Shown one piece after another: positions 35,747 through 44,128 of a DNA stretch of 64,000 bases. The translations under genes and the position numbers were made by a program. Positions within the stretch are counted from its first letter, which is position 1; each line of letters starts with the position of its first letter. This stretch comes from Hydrogenophaga sp. (lineage in GTDB: Bacteria > Pseudomonadota > Gammaproteobacteria > Burkholderiales > Burkholderiaceae_C), in the NCBI RefSeq assembly GCF_011772445.1, contig NZ_WVZN01000011.1, positions 48,431 through 112,430 of the forward strand, given 5' to 3'. Under the pieces are notes generated by a model that was given only the letters and a program-made list of their open reading frames with translations, did not search any database and was not told where the DNA came from.

Positions 35747-36223
35747 ATGGTGTTATCGGACGACGAAATCGACCACCTGATCAAGCTGGAGAAGCAGGTC
35801 ACGAATCCCAAGGCCAGACGGCTTTCGAAGCGCGGCTCGGAACAGGTCAACTACGAAGCGGCAGCCCCATCAGGCGAACGTTTCCGCGTCTACATTCGTC
35901 AGAACCTTCGCCTGACAGAAAACTTCTCCTGCGGCCTGCTCTGGGTGCTGCCTTCTGGCGACACCATAACCCTCGCCCGCTACAACGGCTGTGATCACGC
36001 GCACGTGAATCCGATCGAGGGAACCTCGCCGCTGTCGATGGTCTGCCATATCCACCGGGCCACCGAGAAGTACATGCGAGCGGGTCGAAAGGCCGAGCAC
36101 TATGCGGAGGCGACCTCGCGATACAAGGACTGCGCGGGGGCGCTCCAGGCTCTCGTCATCGATTGCAACATCAGGGGATTGGGTGACAATCCCGAGGACG
36201 ATTCACAAGGCAGCCTGTTGTGA
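35747..36223 (+). CDS. DUF6978-family protein
   Basis: The 158-residue product matches, from memory, the DUF6978 pattern: EIDHLIKLEKQVTNPKAR, then RFRVYIRQNLRLTENFSCGL, LARYNGCDHAHVN and VCHIHRATEKYM. Conserved Arg, Asn, Cys and His residues hint at nucleic-acid or metal binding, but the function is unknown. GAGGGGAG lies nine bases before ATG 35747. The stop overlaps GTG of the next gene, so the two are a translational pair. GC content looks lower than in the flanking genes. It lies 119 bp after a tRNA-Ser, a common insertion point for accessory cassettes. Confidence 0.82.
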   Translation: MVLSDDEIDHLIKLEKQVTNPKARRLSKRGSEQVNYEAAAPSGERFRVYIRQNLRLTENFSCGLLWVLPSGDTITLARYNGCDHAHVNPIEGTSPLSMVCHIHRATEKYMRAGRKAEHYAEATSRYKDCAGALQALVIDCNIRGLGDNPEDDSQGSLL

Positions 36224-36996
36224 CTTCGCAAGCAGAACTTCTTCGGCAAAGCCTGTGCGCCACCTTTTGCAAGGACATGGCGGTGGTCGAGCGCGCCGAT
36301 TCGATCGCTGTGTCACTCCCTATCGTCGGACGAGATGGGGATTGCGTGACAGCCTACGTGACCGCCGCGACGGCGGGGTGGCGAATTTCCGACAAGGGCG
36401 CCACCTTGATGCGCCTGAGCTACGAGAACGATCTGGGCCGCCTGCTAGCAGGGGCACGAGAAAGGTTGTTCACGACCATCCTCCAAGAGTCCGGGCTGCA
36501 GGAAGACGATGGCGAGATCTTCATCGAGGTGCCCTCGGACGGCCTGTCCATGGGGCTGTTCGCGCTCGGCCAGGGTGTCACACGCATTGAGGGGCTGGAC
36601 CTCTGGACTCGCAGCCGCATCGAAAGCTCTTTCTCGGACGACCTCAAGTCCATCCTCGTTGAAGCAGTTGGCAAAGACAAAGTCGTGGAAGGCTATCAAG
36701 TACCCGGCTTGGCCAACGCAGAGGACTATCCGATCGACTTCTACGTTCGCACGCCCCAAGCACCTCTGTATGTGTTCGGAGTGAGCAGCAAAGACAAGGC
36801 ACGGCTGGCGACCATCATCCTGCAACACCTTGCGTCGCATCAGCACCGCTTCGATTCGATGATCGTCTATGCCGATGTGGACGACATACCCAAAGCCGAT
36901 GCGAAGCGCTTGATGATCGCGGCGAACGACGCGGTGCCCAGCATCAACGAGCGGCAAGGCATCATCGCCAAGATTGCCCATCGGATGGCTGCCTGA
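36220..36996 (+). CDS. DUF1828/DUF1829-type protein
   Basis: The 258-residue product has an N-terminal DUF1828-like domain (residues 20-110: YVTAATAGWRISDKGATLMR, FTTILQESGLQEDDGEIFIE) and a C-terminal DUF1829-like domain (YPIDFYVRTPQAPLYVFGVS, then FDSMIVYADVDDIPKAD). The latter resembles a degenerate PD-(D/E)xK nuclease fold, with a beta-strand pattern around an acidic residue and a Ser-Lys pair; that is a visual impression only. GTG 36220 overlaps the previous stop. With DUF6978 it probably forms a two-gene accessory, possibly antiphage or toxin-type, system. A terminator follows. Confidence 0.82.
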   Translation: MTSQAELLRQSLCATFCKDMAVVERADSIAVSLPIVGRDGDCVTAYVTAATAGWRISDKGATLMRLSYENDLGRLLAGARERLFTTILQESGLQEDDGEIFIEVPSDGLSMGLFALGQGVTRIEGLDLWTRSRIESSFSDDLKSILVEAVGKDKVVEGYQVPGLANAEDYPIDFYVRTPQAPLYVFGVSSKDKARLATIILQHLASHQHRFDSMIVYADVDDIPKADAKRLMIAANDAVPSINERQGIIAKIAHRMAA

Positions 36997-37084
36997 AGGC
37001 TAGAGAGCAAGGCCATCCGGAACGCCTTCCGGAGCGGATGGAACCTGAGTGGCTGTTCCAGTCCCCGTTTACCGACGTGAATGC

Positions 37085-37107
37085 CCCAGGACCCCTGGGC
37101 GTTTTTT
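37085..37107 (+). terminator. Rho-independent terminator of the DUF6978/DUF1828 pair
   Basis: CCCAGG-ACC-CCTGGG followed, after CG, by six Ts. A second hairpin lies just upstream (CCATCCG at 37013 with CGGATGG at 37035-37041). Together they end the two-gene cassette; the convergent gene at 37169 may also use them. Confidence 0.75.
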
Positions 37108-37168
37108 CAAACGAGAAAGTCACCCGGATCGTTGACGTGTTGGCCGAGATCCGGCGCCGCGCCGCCGC

Positions 37169-37987
37169 CTAGAGCGCTTGCCCAGGTCGCGTCCACGACA
37201 CGCACCCCCCCGCCAGCGCCCCCTGCCCGACGAACAGTGCCCCCCGTCGGTGCAGCGCCCAGCGCGCCGCCGGTTCTTCCAGCACGACGCCCCACACACC
37301 GCCCGAGCCGTCGACCCAGACGATGCGCGCCTGCACCGCGGCGAGCGCCTTGTGCGCCTGGCCGGGGCTCACGCCGGGCGCGAACAGCACCACCGTCTGA
37401 TCGAGGCCTTGCGGCGCACGCGCCGCGAGCGGGCCGGCAAACACCGCGGCCAGAGCCAGTGACACCGCGGCACCACGCCCGCCGCCACCATCGGATGGAG
37501 GCCCGCGGCGGCGCAAGGCCCAGGCGCCCATCAGCAGCGGCACCAGACCGAAGACCACGACCCAGCCCAGGTCCCACAGCAGGGGCTGACTGGCGTCCAT
37601 GCGGATGCGGTGTATGCCCAGCAACCAGTGCGAGAGCACGGCATCGAGCGCGTGCCAGGTGCCGAAGCCGATGAGCGCCATGCCCCACAGCAGAGGCCCC
37701 GCGCCGGCCTGCCCCAAGGCCGCGCGCCGGCGCCAGAGACCCCAGAGGGCGATCAAGGCCAGCAGGTACATGAGCGCGTGGAACAGGCCGTCGGCCAGCA
37801 ACTGCTGGCGCAGATCCTGCGCGACCTGCACGGCGGAGAGCAGGTGGTGCCACTGCAGGACCTGGTGCAGCAGGACGCCATCGAAGAAGCCGCCCAGGGA
37901 TACCCCGAGCAGAAAACCGGGCACCTTCAACGGCCTGAGAGCGGCCGCCGCCAGGGGCGCTTCGTCGAATCGGTGGCTCGTGTCCAT
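37169..37987 (-). CDS. DUF2243-family membrane protein
   Basis: The 272-residue inner-membrane protein carries the family motif GGFFDGVLLHQVLQWHHLLS near the N terminus, followed by about four hydrophobic helices. The last 90 residues form a non-membrane region (LDQTVVLFAPGVSPGQAHK) that looks like an added periplasmic or cytoplasmic domain. The histidines of the motif could bind haem or metal; function is not established. ATG 37987 starts a short polar leader before the first helix. It diverges from the molybdenum hydroxylase genes. Confidence 0.85.
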   Translation of the reverse strand: MDTSHRFDEAPLAAAALRPLKVPGFLLGVSLGGFFDGVLLHQVLQWHHLLSAVQVAQDLRQQLLADGLFHALMYLLALIALWGLWRRRAALGQAGAGPLLWGMALIGFGTWHALDAVLSHWLLGIHRIRMDASQPLLWDLGWVVVFGLVPLLMGAWALRRRGPPSDGGGGRGAAVSLALAAVFAGPLAARAPQGLDQTVVLFAPGVSPGQAHKALAAVQARIVWVDGSGGVWGVVLEEPAARWALHRRGALFVGQGALAGGCVSWTRPGQAL

Positions 37988-38082
37988 GCGGTCCCCTTGC
38001 GCGCGAATCGGGCGGCCCCGAGGCAAGCCACATGCCCGCCGCCGCACACCGGTCCAGGGCACACGGTTTGCCGGGGCGGGCG

Positions 38083-38628
38083 ATGAATGCCGCGCCTTAC
38101 GCCCCCTCCCCCCACCGGCTGACGCTTCGCATCAACGGCGAGGCGCACACCGTCGCCGTGGAAGCCTGGGTCTCGCTGCTCGACCTGCTGCGCGACCGCC
38201 TGGATCTGACCGGCACGAAGAAGGGCTGCGACCAAGGGCAGTGCGGTGCCTGCACGGTGCTGGTGGGTGGACGGCGCATCCTGTCCTGCCTTCAACTCGC
38301 GGTGATGCATGAGGGGTCGGACATCACCACGGTCGAAGGCCTGGCGCGCGGCGACGTCCTGCACCCCATCCAGCTCGCCTTCCTGGAACACGACGCGCTG
38401 CAATGCGGCTACTGCACGCCTGGCCAGCTGTGCTCGGCGATCGGCCTGGTGAACGAAGGCCAGGCGCGCAGCCTCGACCAGGTGCGCGAGCTCATGAGCG
38501 GCAACATTTGCCGCTGCGGCGCCTACGCGCAGATCGCGCGCGCGGTGGCGGACGTGGCGCTGGGCCCGCCACCGCACGAGAGCGAACGGACCCAGCAAGC
38601 CATCGTCACCGGCACGGTGCCCGCATGA
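38083..38628 (+). CDS. molybdenum hydroxylase small subunit, [2Fe-2S] (PaoA-like)
   Basis: A 181-residue iron-sulfur subunit of the xanthine dehydrogenase/aldehyde oxidase family. Two [2Fe-2S] sites are visible: CDQGQCGACTVLVGG with a later Cys (SCLQ), and CGYCTPGQ with GNICRCGAYAQI. It passes electrons from the molybdenum subunit to the FAD subunit. No Tat signal is present, unlike E. coli PaoA, which suggests a cytoplasmic complex. It overlaps the FAD-subunit gene (ATGA). Confidence 0.93.
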   Translation: MNAAPYAPSPHRLTLRINGEAHTVAVEAWVSLLDLLRDRLDLTGTKKGCDQGQCGACTVLVGGRRILSCLQLAVMHEGSDITTVEGLARGDVLHPIQLAFLEHDALQCGYCTPGQLCSAIGLVNEGQARSLDQVRELMSGNICRCGAYAQIARAVADVALGPPPHESERTQQAIVTGTVPA

Positions 38629-39692
38629 ACCCCTTCGCCTACTCCAAGGCCGCCAACGCCCCCGCCGCGCTGGCCCAACTGGCGGCCGTGGCCGGTCGTG
38701 CCTCGGCAGCGGACGCAGACCCAGGCGCAGAGGCGAAGCTCCTCGCTGGCGGCACCAACCTGCTCGACCTGATGAAGGTAAACCTGGTGCGCTGCCACCG
38801 GCTGGTGGACATCAACGGCCTGCCACTGGACGCCATCGAAGCCCTGCCCGATGGCGGCTTTCGGCTCGGCGCGCTGGCGCGCAACGCCGACACGGCCTAC
38901 CACCCGGCGGTGCGCGAGGGCCTGCCGCTCCTGTCCAGCGCCATCCTGGCGGGCGCATCGCCTCAGATCCGCAACATGGCCACCAACGGCGGCAACCTCT
39001 TGCAGCGCACCCGCTGCCATTACTTCTACGACGCCCTCACGCCATGCAACAAGCGCGAGCCCGGCACCGGTTGTCCGGCGCGCGAGGGACTGGCGCGCCA
39101 GCACGCGATCCTCGGCAGCAGCGAACACTGCGTGGCGGTTCACCCTTCGGACATGTGCGTCGCGCTGGCGGCGCTGGGCGCCGTCGTGCGTGTGCGCTCG
39201 ACCCGCGGCGCGCGCGACATCGCCTTCGCCGACTTCCATCGCCTGCCGGAGGACCGGCCGGAGCAGGACACCACGCTCGCGCCGGACGAGCTGATCGAGC
39301 ACATCGCCATCGCGCCGCTGCGGCAATACGCGGCGCACTCGGTGTACCTGAAGCTGCGCGAGCGCCAGTCGTACGCGTTTGCGCTGGTGTCGGTGGCGGC
39401 CGCGCTGGACCTGGGGCCGGATGGCCGCATCCGCGGCGCGCGGCTGGCCCTGGGCGGCGTGGCGCACAAGCCCTGGCGCGACATCGGCGCCGAGGCGCTG
39501 CTGCAGGGGCAGCCACCACAGACCGCCGTGTTCGAGCGCGCGGCCGAGGCCGTGTTGCAAGGCGCGGTGCCGCGGGGCCGGGGCGTGGGCAGCAACGCCT
39601 TCAAGATCCCCATGGCACGGCGCGCCATCGTGCGGGCCTTGCAGACGGCCGCGCGTGGCACGGTGCCCAACACCGGAAGGAACCTGGCGTGA
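38625..39692 (+). CDS. molybdenum hydroxylase FAD-binding subunit (PaoB-like)
   Basis: A 355-residue FAD subunit with LLAGGTNLLDLMKVN, GASPQIRNMATNGGNLLQRT and an insertion containing CHYFYDALTPCNK and GTGCPAREG. These Cys residues match the extra [4Fe-4S] cluster of PaoB/YagS-type subunits. It accepts electrons from the small subunit. Both ends overlap neighbours by four bases (ATGA and GTGA), showing tight coupling. Confidence 0.92.
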   Translation: MNPFAYSKAANAPAALAQLAAVAGRASAADADPGAEAKLLAGGTNLLDLMKVNLVRCHRLVDINGLPLDAIEALPDGGFRLGALARNADTAYHPAVREGLPLLSSAILAGASPQIRNMATNGGNLLQRTRCHYFYDALTPCNKREPGTGCPAREGLARQHAILGSSEHCVAVHPSDMCVALAALGAVVRVRSTRGARDIAFADFHRLPEDRPEQDTTLAPDELIEHIAIAPLRQYAAHSVYLKLRERQSYAFALVSVAAALDLGPDGRIRGARLALGGVAHKPWRDIGAEALLQGQPPQTAVFERAAEAVLQGAVPRGRGVGSNAFKIPMARRAIVRALQTAARGTVPNTGRNLA

Positions 39693-42037
39693 AGGCCCGC
39701 CTGGACAACCCGCTTCCCCGGGCCGAGCCAGGCACCGGCCCGGTGGCCATGGGCGAGCCGGTGGCGCGCGTCGACGCCCGCGCCAAGTTGACGGGCAGCG
39801 CGCGCTATGCCGCCGAACACCCCACGCCCGGCCTTGTGTACGGCGTGGTGGTCGACAGCGCCATCGCCAGGGGCCGCATCACCGCCCTCCATGTGGAAGA
39901 CGCCCTCGCGGTGCCCGGCGTGCTGGAGATCCTCTCGCACCGGAACCGGCCCCGCATGCGCAAGCTCGGCCTCTTCTACAAGGACATGACGGCCCCCGCC
40001 GGCTCGCCGTTCAAGCCCTTCCACGACGAGCGCATCCTCTACAGCGGGCAGCCGATCGCGCTCGTGCTGGCCGAGAGTTTCGAGGCCGCGCGCTACGCCG
40101 CCTCGCTGGTGCGCGTGGACATTGACGCGCAGCCGCACGAAACCCACTTGCTGTCCCACCTGAAGCGCGCGCACGAACCCAGCCGCCTCAAGGCGGGCTT
40201 CTCCCCGCCCCCGAAGGAGAAGGGCGAGGCGCAGGCGGCCTTCGATGCGGCGCCGGTGCGGATCGACAGCGAGTTCCACGCGGGCGTGGAGCACCACAAC
40301 CCGATGGAAATGCACGCCACCACCGTGCTGCGCGGCGAGGACGGCCACCTGACGATCCACGACAAGACGCAGGGCTCGCAGAACTGCCGCTGGCTCGTGT
40401 CGCGCGTGTTCGGTCTGCCGCGCCACCGGGTGACGGTGAAGAACGCCTTCGTCGGCGGCGCCTTCGGTTCGGGGCTGCGCCCGCAATACAACCTGGTGCT
40501 GGCCGTGATGGCGGCGCTGCGCCTGGAGCGTTCGGTGCGCGTGGTGCTGACGCGCCCGCAGATGTTCAGCTTCGGGCACCGGCCCGAGACCTGGCAGCGG
40601 GTGCGGCTCGCCGCGGACATGGATGGCCGATTGCGCTCGGTGCTGCACGAGGCCGTGGCGGAGACGTCCCGCCTGGAGGACTACGCGGAGGTGGTGGTCA
40701 ACTGGTCGGGCCAGCTCTACGCCTGCGACAACGTGAAGCTGGACTACCGGCTGGTCGCCCTGGACCACCCCAGCCCCTGCGACATGCGCGCCCCCGGCGC
40801 GGCACATGGCATGCACGCGCTGGAGGTGGCCATGGACGAACTGGCCCATGCGCTGGCCATGGACCCCCTGGCCTTGAGGCTGAAGAACTTCGCCGAGCGC
40901 GACGGCGCCACCGGCCTGCCCTACTCCACCAAGGCGCTCAAGGCCTGCTACGAGCAGGGCGCGGCGCGCTTCGGCTGGCGCGACCGGCCCCAGGCGCCGC
41001 GGTCCATGAAGCAGGGCGACGAACTGATCGGCTGGGGCATGGCCACCGGCCAGTGGGACGCCATGCAGATGTTCGCCCGGGCACACGCCGAGCTGCGCGC
41101 CGACGGCAGCCTCATCGTGAGCAGCGCGGCCAGCGACATCGGCACCGGGACGTACACCGTGATGGCGCAGATCGCCGCCGCGACCATGGGCCTGCCGATG
41201 GAGCGGGTGCTTTTTCGCCTGGGCGATTCCACCCTGCCGGTGGCGCCCGTGGAAGGCGGCTCCTCGCACGTGGCGACCGTGGGGTCCGCCGTGCAAGGCG
41301 TGTGCGAAAAGCTGCAGAAGACGCTGCTGCGTTTTGCACATGCCCTGCCCGACTCGCCCTTCGCCAAGGCCCGCTTCAAGGACCTGAGGTTTCGCGGTGG
41401 CGCCATGGAGTGGGTGGACGCGGACACGGGCGCGGTGCGGGCTTCGGTGCCGCTGGCCACGCTGCTGGCCGCTGCCGAGGTGGAGCGCGTGGAGGAGCGG
41501 TACCTGATGCTGCCGAACCTGTTGCGGCAGAAGCGCTACACGCGCGCCACGCACTCGGCCGTGTTCTGCGAGGTGCGGGTGGACGAAGCCTTGGGCATCG
41601 CCCGGGTCACACGCGTGGTGAGCGCCGTGGCGGCGGGCCGCATCATGAACACACGGCTGGCCAGCAGCCAGGTGATGGGCGGCGTGGTCTGGGGCATCAG
41701 CCAGGCACTGCACGAAGAGACCCACACGGACCACCACCTGGGCCGCTTCATGAACCGCAGCCTGTCCGAATACCACGTCGCCGCCAACGCGGACATCCAC
41801 GACATCGACGTCCTCTTCGTGGAGGAAGACGACCGGATCGTGAGCCCGCGCCTGGGCGCCAAGGGCGTGGGCGAGATCGGCATCGTGAGCGTCGCCGCCG
41901 CGGTGAGCAACGCCATCTTCCATGCCACGGGGCGGCGCCTGCGCTCCACGCCGATGACGCCCGACAAGATCATGGCGCCCGGCCCGGACTGGGCGGCGGG
42001 CGACAGCGCGGTGGGCATTCCCCTGGTTCCGCGCTGA
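39689..42037 (+). CDS. molybdenum hydroxylase large subunit (PaoC-like; aldehyde or xanthine dehydrogenase)
   Basis: The 782-residue catalytic subunit binds the molybdopterin (cytosine dinucleotide-type) cofactor. Family features are EPVARVDARAKLTGSARYA, GVEHHNPMEMHATT, VGGAFGSGLRPQ, and GAKGVGEIGIVSVAAAVSNA near the C terminus, where the catalytic Glu lies. GTG 39689 overlaps the previous stop. The closest E. coli system oxidises aromatic aldehydes; a purine substrate is conceivable given the purine genes elsewhere in the window, but sequence alone does not decide. A PaoD/XdhC-type maturation factor is not seen next to it. Confidence 0.92.
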   Translation: MKARLDNPLPRAEPGTGPVAMGEPVARVDARAKLTGSARYAAEHPTPGLVYGVVVDSAIARGRITALHVEDALAVPGVLEILSHRNRPRMRKLGLFYKDMTAPAGSPFKPFHDERILYSGQPIALVLAESFEAARYAASLVRVDIDAQPHETHLLSHLKRAHEPSRLKAGFSPPPKEKGEAQAAFDAAPVRIDSEFHAGVEHHNPMEMHATTVLRGEDGHLTIHDKTQGSQNCRWLVSRVFGLPRHRVTVKNAFVGGAFGSGLRPQYNLVLAVMAALRLERSVRVVLTRPQMFSFGHRPETWQRVRLAADMDGRLRSVLHEAVAETSRLEDYAEVVVNWSGQLYACDNVKLDYRLVALDHPSPCDMRAPGAAHGMHALEVAMDELAHALAMDPLALRLKNFAERDGATGLPYSTKALKACYEQGAARFGWRDRPQAPRSMKQGDELIGWGMATGQWDAMQMFARAHAELRADGSLIVSSAASDIGTGTYTVMAQIAAATMGLPMERVLFRLGDSTLPVAPVEGGSSHVATVGSAVQGVCEKLQKTLLRFAHALPDSPFAKARFKDLRFRGGAMEWVDADTGAVRASVPLATLLAAAEVERVEERYLMLPNLLRQKRYTRATHSAVFCEVRVDEALGIARVTRVVSAVAAGRIMNTRLASSQVMGGVVWGISQALHEETHTDHHLGRFMNRSLSEYHVAANADIHDIDVLFVEEDDRIVSPRLGAKGVGEIGIVSVAAAVSNAIFHATGRRLRSTPMTPDKIMAPGPDWAAGDSAVGIPLVPR

Positions 42038-42048
42038 GGCGCGGGGGC

Positions 42049-42077
42049 GGGGGGCAGGCCGATCGGCGCAGCCCCCC
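42049..42077. terminator. hairpin between convergent operons
   Basis: GGGGGGC (42049-42055) pairs with GCCCCCC (42071-42077) around GCCGATCGGC. It lies between the hydroxylase stop and the convergent ferritin-like stop. No T-run is present, so it is only a candidate two-way terminator. Confidence 0.45.
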
Positions 42078-42083
42078 AAGGCC

Positions 42084-43265
42084 TCAGGCGGCCACCTCGA
42101 GCTCGCCGGGATCGCGCATCAGTTCGGTACCGGAGGTCCAGGAGTAGGTGGTCGACACGGTGCGCGAGGGCGAACCGCCGGCGTTGACCGCGTCGCGGTA
42201 GGCCTGTGAGCTCGCACCCTCCGCTTCCGTGGCGACGTACCGGGTACCGTCCTTGCGCAGGCCGGTCTCCTGCTCCACCACCTGACGCACGAAGTCGCGC
42301 TGGCTCTCGAATCGGATGAAGGGGGGCAAGGCGCCGTCGCCCAGCACCTCGGCCGGGTCGCGCCGCTCGGTGTCCTTGAACAGTTTCAAGGCCAGCTGGA
42401 AGTGGCCCAGCTCGTAGTCGAGAAAGCGCTCCCAGATCGCGCGCACGCGCGGGTTGGTTTCCTGCGCAGCGCAGCCCGCGTAGTTCCAGACCTCGCAGGC
42501 TTCGCTGATGAGCAGCTTCTCCAGCGGCGATTCGGCGGGGTTGAGCATGGAGCCGTAGTGCGTGATGTGCTGCGATTCGACCGATGCGATCTCGGCGTAG
42601 AGCTGGCGCGCGAGCGGGTCGGCGAACACCGGACCGATGTTCATGTAGTAGTCGTGCGTCTGGTACTCGCCGCCGGTGAGGGTGAGCGCGTGCAACTTGG
42701 TGGCCAGCGCCGCACCGGCGCCATAGGGCTCCAGCAGATCGTGTTCGGGCGAACGGTGGTGAAACCAGGTCTCGCGCGCCGGCACGATGTCGGTGTAGCC
42801 CTGGGTGATGTTGTTGGCGTCCTTGCCTTCCAGTCGGTCCAGCAGCGCGCTGTAGCGGTACAGGTGGTCGAAGTCCTCGAGCAGCGCATAGCGGTACCCC
42901 TGGGCCAGGTAGGCGTCGGGCTCGAGCTGCGCCACGGAGGCGGTCACTTCGATGGCGGTCTGCTCGTACCCGATGGTGGTTTCCAGCGGGGAGTGGTCGG
43001 CGCCCAGCAGCCAGTTGATGGTGGTGGCCTGGTGCTGCTCGACACGCATGAGCTGCGCCAGCAGGGGGCGGGCGTCGGCGTTCATGCGCAGCGCGACCTG
43101 TTTGGTGCGCAAGGAATCGAGCTCCAGCCCGTTCATCAGGATGATGCGAACGCGCGTGAAGGCGTCGTCGTCGAGCTTGCTGATCGGTCGGCCGACCATG
43201 TCTTTCCAGCTCATGCGCTGGCGGCCAAGGGCCATGCCCTTGTCTTTGAACAGGTTGATGCTCAT
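42084..43265 (-). CDS. ferritin-like domain protein, 393 residues
   Basis: A soluble helical protein with four ExxH-type diiron motifs: RVEQHQATT, LLEDFDHLYR, ASVESQHITHYG and YELGHFQLAL. It resembles large ferritin-like/manganese-catalase-related proteins of unknown role. The C-terminal 80 residues are polar and Ser/Thr-rich. It follows the shorter ferritin-like gene by 22 bp on the same strand and ends the glycogen/trehalose cluster. A role in iron or oxidative-stress handling is inferred. Confidence 0.8.
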   Translation of the reverse strand: MSINLFKDKGMALGRQRMSWKDMVGRPISKLDDDAFTRVRIILMNGLELDSLRTKQVALRMNADARPLLAQLMRVEQHQATTINWLLGADHSPLETTIGYEQTAIEVTASVAQLEPDAYLAQGYRYALLEDFDHLYRYSALLDRLEGKDANNITQGYTDIVPARETWFHHRSPEHDLLEPYGAGAALATKLHALTLTGGEYQTHDYYMNIGPVFADPLARQLYAEIASVESQHITHYGSMLNPAESPLEKLLISEACEVWNYAGCAAQETNPRVRAIWERFLDYELGHFQLALKLFKDTERRDPAEVLGDGALPPFIRFESQRDFVRQVVEQETGLRKDGTRYVATEAEGASSQAYRDAVNAGGSPSRTVSTTYSWTSGTELMRDPGELEVAA

Positions 43266-43287
43266 GCCGTTTCTCCGGTCAAAAGGT

Positions 43288-44094
43288 TCATACCAGCACC
43301 GAGGACTTTTCCGCGCTCAGCAGCGCGGTCAGCCATTGGCGCACGATCAGCACGTGCTGGGCTTCCTGCGCCAGCGCGCCGAGGAAGGCACCGGTGAGCT
43401 CGTCCTCACCCGCCTGCTCGGTCAACTGGATCAGCAGCTCCCAGCCGGCGTTGTCGCTGAGCTCTGCCGTGAGCAGCGCGTTCAGGGACTGGGCCAGGGT
43501 GGTGCGCGGGTCGGTGATCACCTGCACGATGCCGGCTGAGGCGGTGGCGGCCACATCCGCACAGGGGGTTTGCGCCGTGGGGTCGCCGCCCAGGCGCCGC
43601 ATGGCCTGGCAGAGCAGGTGAAAGTGCTGCAGCTCCTCGTCGCGGATGCGCTGCAAGGTCTGCATCGGCAATTCCTGCCGCAAGGTGTCGAGCGATGCGC
43701 CTTGCTCGCCCTGCGCGGCGATGGCCTCGGCCGCGGTGGGGAGTTCAGAGCCGGCTTCGACGGCGGCCTGGTACTTGACGATGAGGGCGTCGTAGAGGCG
43801 CGTGCCCGCGCGCTCGAACGCGATGCGTTCGCCGATCTTGTCGAGCAGCAGCTCGGGACGCTCGCCCGTGAGCTTGCCCATCCCCGATTTGAGACTGCCC
43901 TTGAGCGAGGCGGGGGGCGGGACAGAGCCGATGGCTTCGGCCTCGGCGATGTAGAGCGCGTGGTCCTCGTCGCTGGCGGAGGTATCGATCGGCGTGGGCG
44001 GGCTGTAGCGCAGCACGGCGGCGGTCATGGCCTGCACGCCCTGGGGCGAGACGGCCTCGCCGGTGCGGTTGGAGCCTGTGGTGGTGGCTTGCAT
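43288..44094 (-). CDS. ferritin-like domain protein, 268 residues
   Basis: The 268-residue protein has a disordered N terminus of about 65 residues and then a four-helix ferritin-like domain. Helix signatures are AFERAGTRLYDALI, RDEELQHFHLLCQAM (ExxH) and AQEAQHVLIVRQWL (ExxH), which supply a diiron site. It lies 34 bp after glgA on the same strand and is followed by the larger ferritin-like gene. Co-expression with trehalose and glycogen synthesis suggests a stationary-phase or desiccation role (inferred). Confidence 0.82.
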   Translation of the reverse strand: MQATTTGSNRTGEAVSPQGVQAMTAAVLRYSPPTPIDTSASDEDHALYIAEAEAIGSVPPPASLKGSLKSGMGKLTGERPELLLDKIGERIAFERAGTRLYDALIVKYQAAVEAGSELPTAAEAIAAQGEQGASLDTLRQELPMQTLQRIRDEELQHFHLLCQAMRRLGGDPTAQTPCADVAATASAGIVQVITDPRTTLAQSLNALLTAELSDNAGWELLIQLTEQAGEDELTGAFLGALAQEAQHVLIVRQWLTALLSAEKSSVLV

Positions 44095-44128
44095 GGAAGG
44101 TCCTTTGCTTCGTGGGAGACAGAGCCGC

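Noticed and set aside
35540..37107. Integrated genomic island with att sites at the tRNA-Ser
   Set aside because: No second copy of the tRNA 3' end and no integrase were found in the following sequence; only a small cassette is supported.
39140..42079. Long minus-strand frame opposite the molybdenum hydroxylase
   Set aside because: No recognisable motifs and strong third-position bias belonging to the plus-strand genes.
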